Assembly (NCBI GenBank): GCA_002694345.1
Contig: NZLV01000024.1
Coordinates: 1-7,116, forward strand
Length of the DNA stretch: 7,116 bases
Direction of reading: 5' to 3'
DNA from: Maricaulis sp.
GTDB lineage: Bacteria > Pseudomonadota > Alphaproteobacteria > Caulobacterales > Maricaulaceae
Below, piece by piece: positions 5,462 through 7,116 of this stretch. The notes beneath the pieces were generated by a model, which worked only from the letters and a program-made list of their open reading frames with translations, searched no databases and was not told the DNA's origin. A program made the position numbers and the translations under genes. Within the stretch, counting starts at the first letter, position 1. Every line of letters starts with the position of its first letter.

Positions 5462-7116
5462 ATGACCGCATTCGACGCCAGCCGCCGCAATCTGCTCAAG
5501 GGGGGCGCCGTTGCTGCCGTCACGGCCGGAACCGCTGGGGCCGCTTTCGGTCAGGATCGCATCACAACAGAGACCGTGCAGTGCGCCGAAGCCCTGTTTG
5601 ATATCCAGTATACGGACGCTGAACGCGAACAGGTCATTCTCGAGATTGATGCTTGGATCGCCCAGAAATCCCGGCTGCGCGCGGTCGACAAGCCCAATGA
5701 TCTGGCCCCGGCCTGCGTGTTCGATCCGCGCCTGCCCGGCGAGACCTTCCGGGAACAGACGTCCCGTCTCACGCCTTCGGGGCAGGCCGCAGGTCCGCTG
5801 CCCGCTGATGATACGGACATCGCCTTCGCGCCGGTCTGGAAACTCTCCGCCTGGATCGCGTCCGGCGCGCTGAGCGCGCGCCGTCTCACGGAGATTTATC
5901 TCGACCGGATCGAACGCCATGGGGCGCGGCTGGAATGCTTTGTCACCGTGACGCCGGATGTGGCCCGCGCCGAGGCCGATGCCTGTGACGCGGATCTGGC
6001 AGCAGGCCGTCATCGTGGTCCGCTGCACGGCATTCCCTATGGCATGAAGGACATCATCGATGTCGCCGGTATCCCCGCTACCTGGGGTGCCGAGCCCTGG
6101 CGCGACCGCGTCGCCGACAGCGACGCCCATGTCGCCACGCTTTTGCGTGAAGCGGGTGCGGTCCTGCTCGGCAAGACCACCAATGGGGCGATTGCCTATG
6201 GCGACCGCTGGTTCGATGGCCTGACCCGCAATCCTTTCAATCCCAATGAAGGCTCCTCCGGCTCCAGTGCGGGTTCCGCCTCGGCGACCGCCGCCGGTCT
6301 GATCGGGTTCGGTATCGGAACGGAAACCCTCGGTTCCATCGTTTCGCCCTCCAATCGATGCGGCACAACCGGTCTGCGCCCGACCTTCGGGCGGGTCTCC
6401 CGCGCCGGGGCCATGGCATTGTGCTGGTCGCTCGACAAGATCGGGCCGATCGGTCGCGCAGTGGAAGATACCGCCTTCATCCTCTCCGCGATCAACGGCC
6501 ATGATGCCGCCGATGCCGGTTCGATCCCGATGGGGTTGGATATTGATGCCGGTATGGATGTGCGGGGTATGCGTGTTGGCTATGTGCCGGCATGGTTCGA
6601 GTCCGGTTCCGACGCTGACCGGGCGGCTTTGCAGGCCGCGCGTGATGCCGGTGTGGAGCTGATCGAAGTCTCGCTGCCACAACGCCCGATCGATGCGCTT
6701 TATGCTGTGGTGGAAGCCGAATCCGCGGCCGCGTTCGAGCATCTCACTTTGACCGGTGAGGATGACACGCTGAGCTGGCAGGCGCCGGCCGCCTGGCCCA
6801 ATACCTGGCGCCGCGCCCGTTTCATCTCCGCTGTCGACCTGATCAATATTGACCGTCTTCGCCGCCAGGTGATGCAGGACATGTCCCAGCTTTTCCAAGG
6901 GCTTGATGCGATGATCGGTCCCAATTACGCCGGCGGCATGCTGCTCATCACCAATTATACCGGCCATCCGCAACTGGCCTTGCGCTCCGGCTTTTCCGAC
7001 CAGCCTTCCCGCACGATTTTCGGCGGCGAACAGCCCGGCGCCGACGGTCCCCGCTTCCGGGTTCCCCAGACCACCAGCCTGTGGGCGCCCTTGTTCGAGG
7101 AAGGCAATCTGATCGC
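5462..7116 (+). CDS. Tat-exported amidase-signature hydrolase, truncated at right edge
   Basis: It hydrolyses an amide bond of unknown substrate, probably in the periplasm. The 551 codons present begin with a twin-arginine signal, SRRNLLKGG (Arg8-Arg9), a mild hydrophobic core and likely cleavage near residues 28-30. The amidase-signature core starts at about 125. The Ser-cisSer-Lys triad is visible: Lys196 in GIPYGMKDIID, cis-Ser268 in the Ser/Gly-rich GSSGSSAGSASA stretch, and nucleophile Ser292 in GTETLGSIVSPS, followed by CGTTGLRPTFGRVSR. The 24-residue spacing of the two Ser equals that of fatty acid amide hydrolase (217 and 241). Leu290 replaces the usual Gly before the Gly-Ser of the nucleophile motif. 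GatA (the Glu-tRNA amidotransferase subunit) is unlikely, given the export signal, the roughly 90-residue N-terminal extension and the absence of gatB/gatC. GGGGGAAA (5451-5458) supports the ATG. The C-terminus lies outside the window. Confidence 0.93.
   Translation, partial: MTAFDASRRNLLKGGAVAAVTAGTAGAAFGQDRITTETVQCAEALFDIQYTDAEREQVILEIDAWIAQKSRLRAVDKPNDLAPACVFDPRLPGETFREQTSRLTPSGQAAGPLPADDTDIAFAPVWKLSAWIASGALSARRLTEIYLDRIERHGARLECFVTVTPDVARAEADACDADLAAGRHRGPLHGIPYGMKDIIDVAGIPATWGAEPWRDRVADSDAHVATLLREAGAVLLGKTTNGAIAYGDRWFDGLTRNPFNPNEGSSGSSAGSASATAAGLIGFGIGTETLGSIVSPSNRCGTTGLRPTFGRVSRAGAMALCWSLDKIGPIGRAVEDTAFILSAINGHDAADAGSIPMGLDIDAGMDVRGMRVGYVPAWFESGSDADRAALQAARDAGVELIEVSLPQRPIDALYAVVEAESAAAFEHLTLTGEDDTLSWQAPAAWPNTWRRARFISAVDLINIDRLRRQVMQDMSQLFQGLDAMIGPNYAGGMLLITNYTGHPQLALRSGFSDQPSRTIFGGEQPGADGPRFRVPQTTSLWAPLFEEGNLI

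Noticed and set aside
5384..6973. A 529-codon open frame on the minus strand
   Set aside because: It lies opposite the amidase, whose catalytic motifs are intact in the plus strand. The minus product is low-complexity Gly/Arg/His with no domain.
2308..7116. A phage-defence island reading of the minus-strand run
   Set aside because: No nuclease, helicase, NTPase, methylase or integrase is present. The GST and amidase are ordinary metabolic enzymes. The membrane/vWA pair alone is not enough.

Overview
The window is GC-rich, with strong G/C preference at third codon positions and dense, short-gap gene packing. A Tat-dependent amidase, a Gtt1-type glutathione S-transferase and a membrane-anchored GT2 enzyme are consistent with an alphaproteobacterium, possibly of the Caulobacterales/Hyphomonadaceae (Maricaulis-like) kind. 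That placement is an inference from style and gene content; no rRNA or other marker gene is present. I see no tRNA, rRNA, CRISPR array, insertion sequence, integrase or attachment site.

Layout. (1) 1-1238, minus strand: the N-terminal 412 codons of a multi-spanning GT2 glycosyltransferase that runs off the left edge. (2) A 142-bp divergent intergenic region. (3) 1381-2304, plus strand: a signal-peptide-bearing outer-membrane beta-barrel protein, which may be the envelope partner of the glycosyltransferase. (4) Converging on it with a 3-bp gap, a minus-strand run of four genes read from right to left. These are a four-span membrane protein (5276-4350), a membrane-anchored von Willebrand A-like protein (4292-3507), a 108-aa hypothetical protein (3380-3054) and a Gtt1-like glutathione S-transferase (2979-2308). 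(5) A 185-bp divergent spacer. (6) 5462 to the right edge, plus strand: a Tat-exported amidase-signature enzyme with an intact Lys-Ser-Ser triad, truncated at its C-terminus by the window.

The least explained part is the membrane protein / vWA-like pair. The two genes are adjacent and same-strand, and both proteins are predicted in the inner membrane. They are separated by 57 bp containing a perfect 13-bp-stem hairpin without a U-tract, which suggests a two-component membrane assembly with differential expression. Further candidate regulatory structures lie in the gaps. One is an inverted repeat whose arm covers the ribosome binding site of the GST gene. Another is a cluster of two AT-rich inverted repeats and a consensus DnaA box between the vWA-like gene and the 108-aa gene. 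The third is an 18-bp near-palindrome immediately upstream of the amidase. Nothing here proves a new system; these are candidates with the checks stated.
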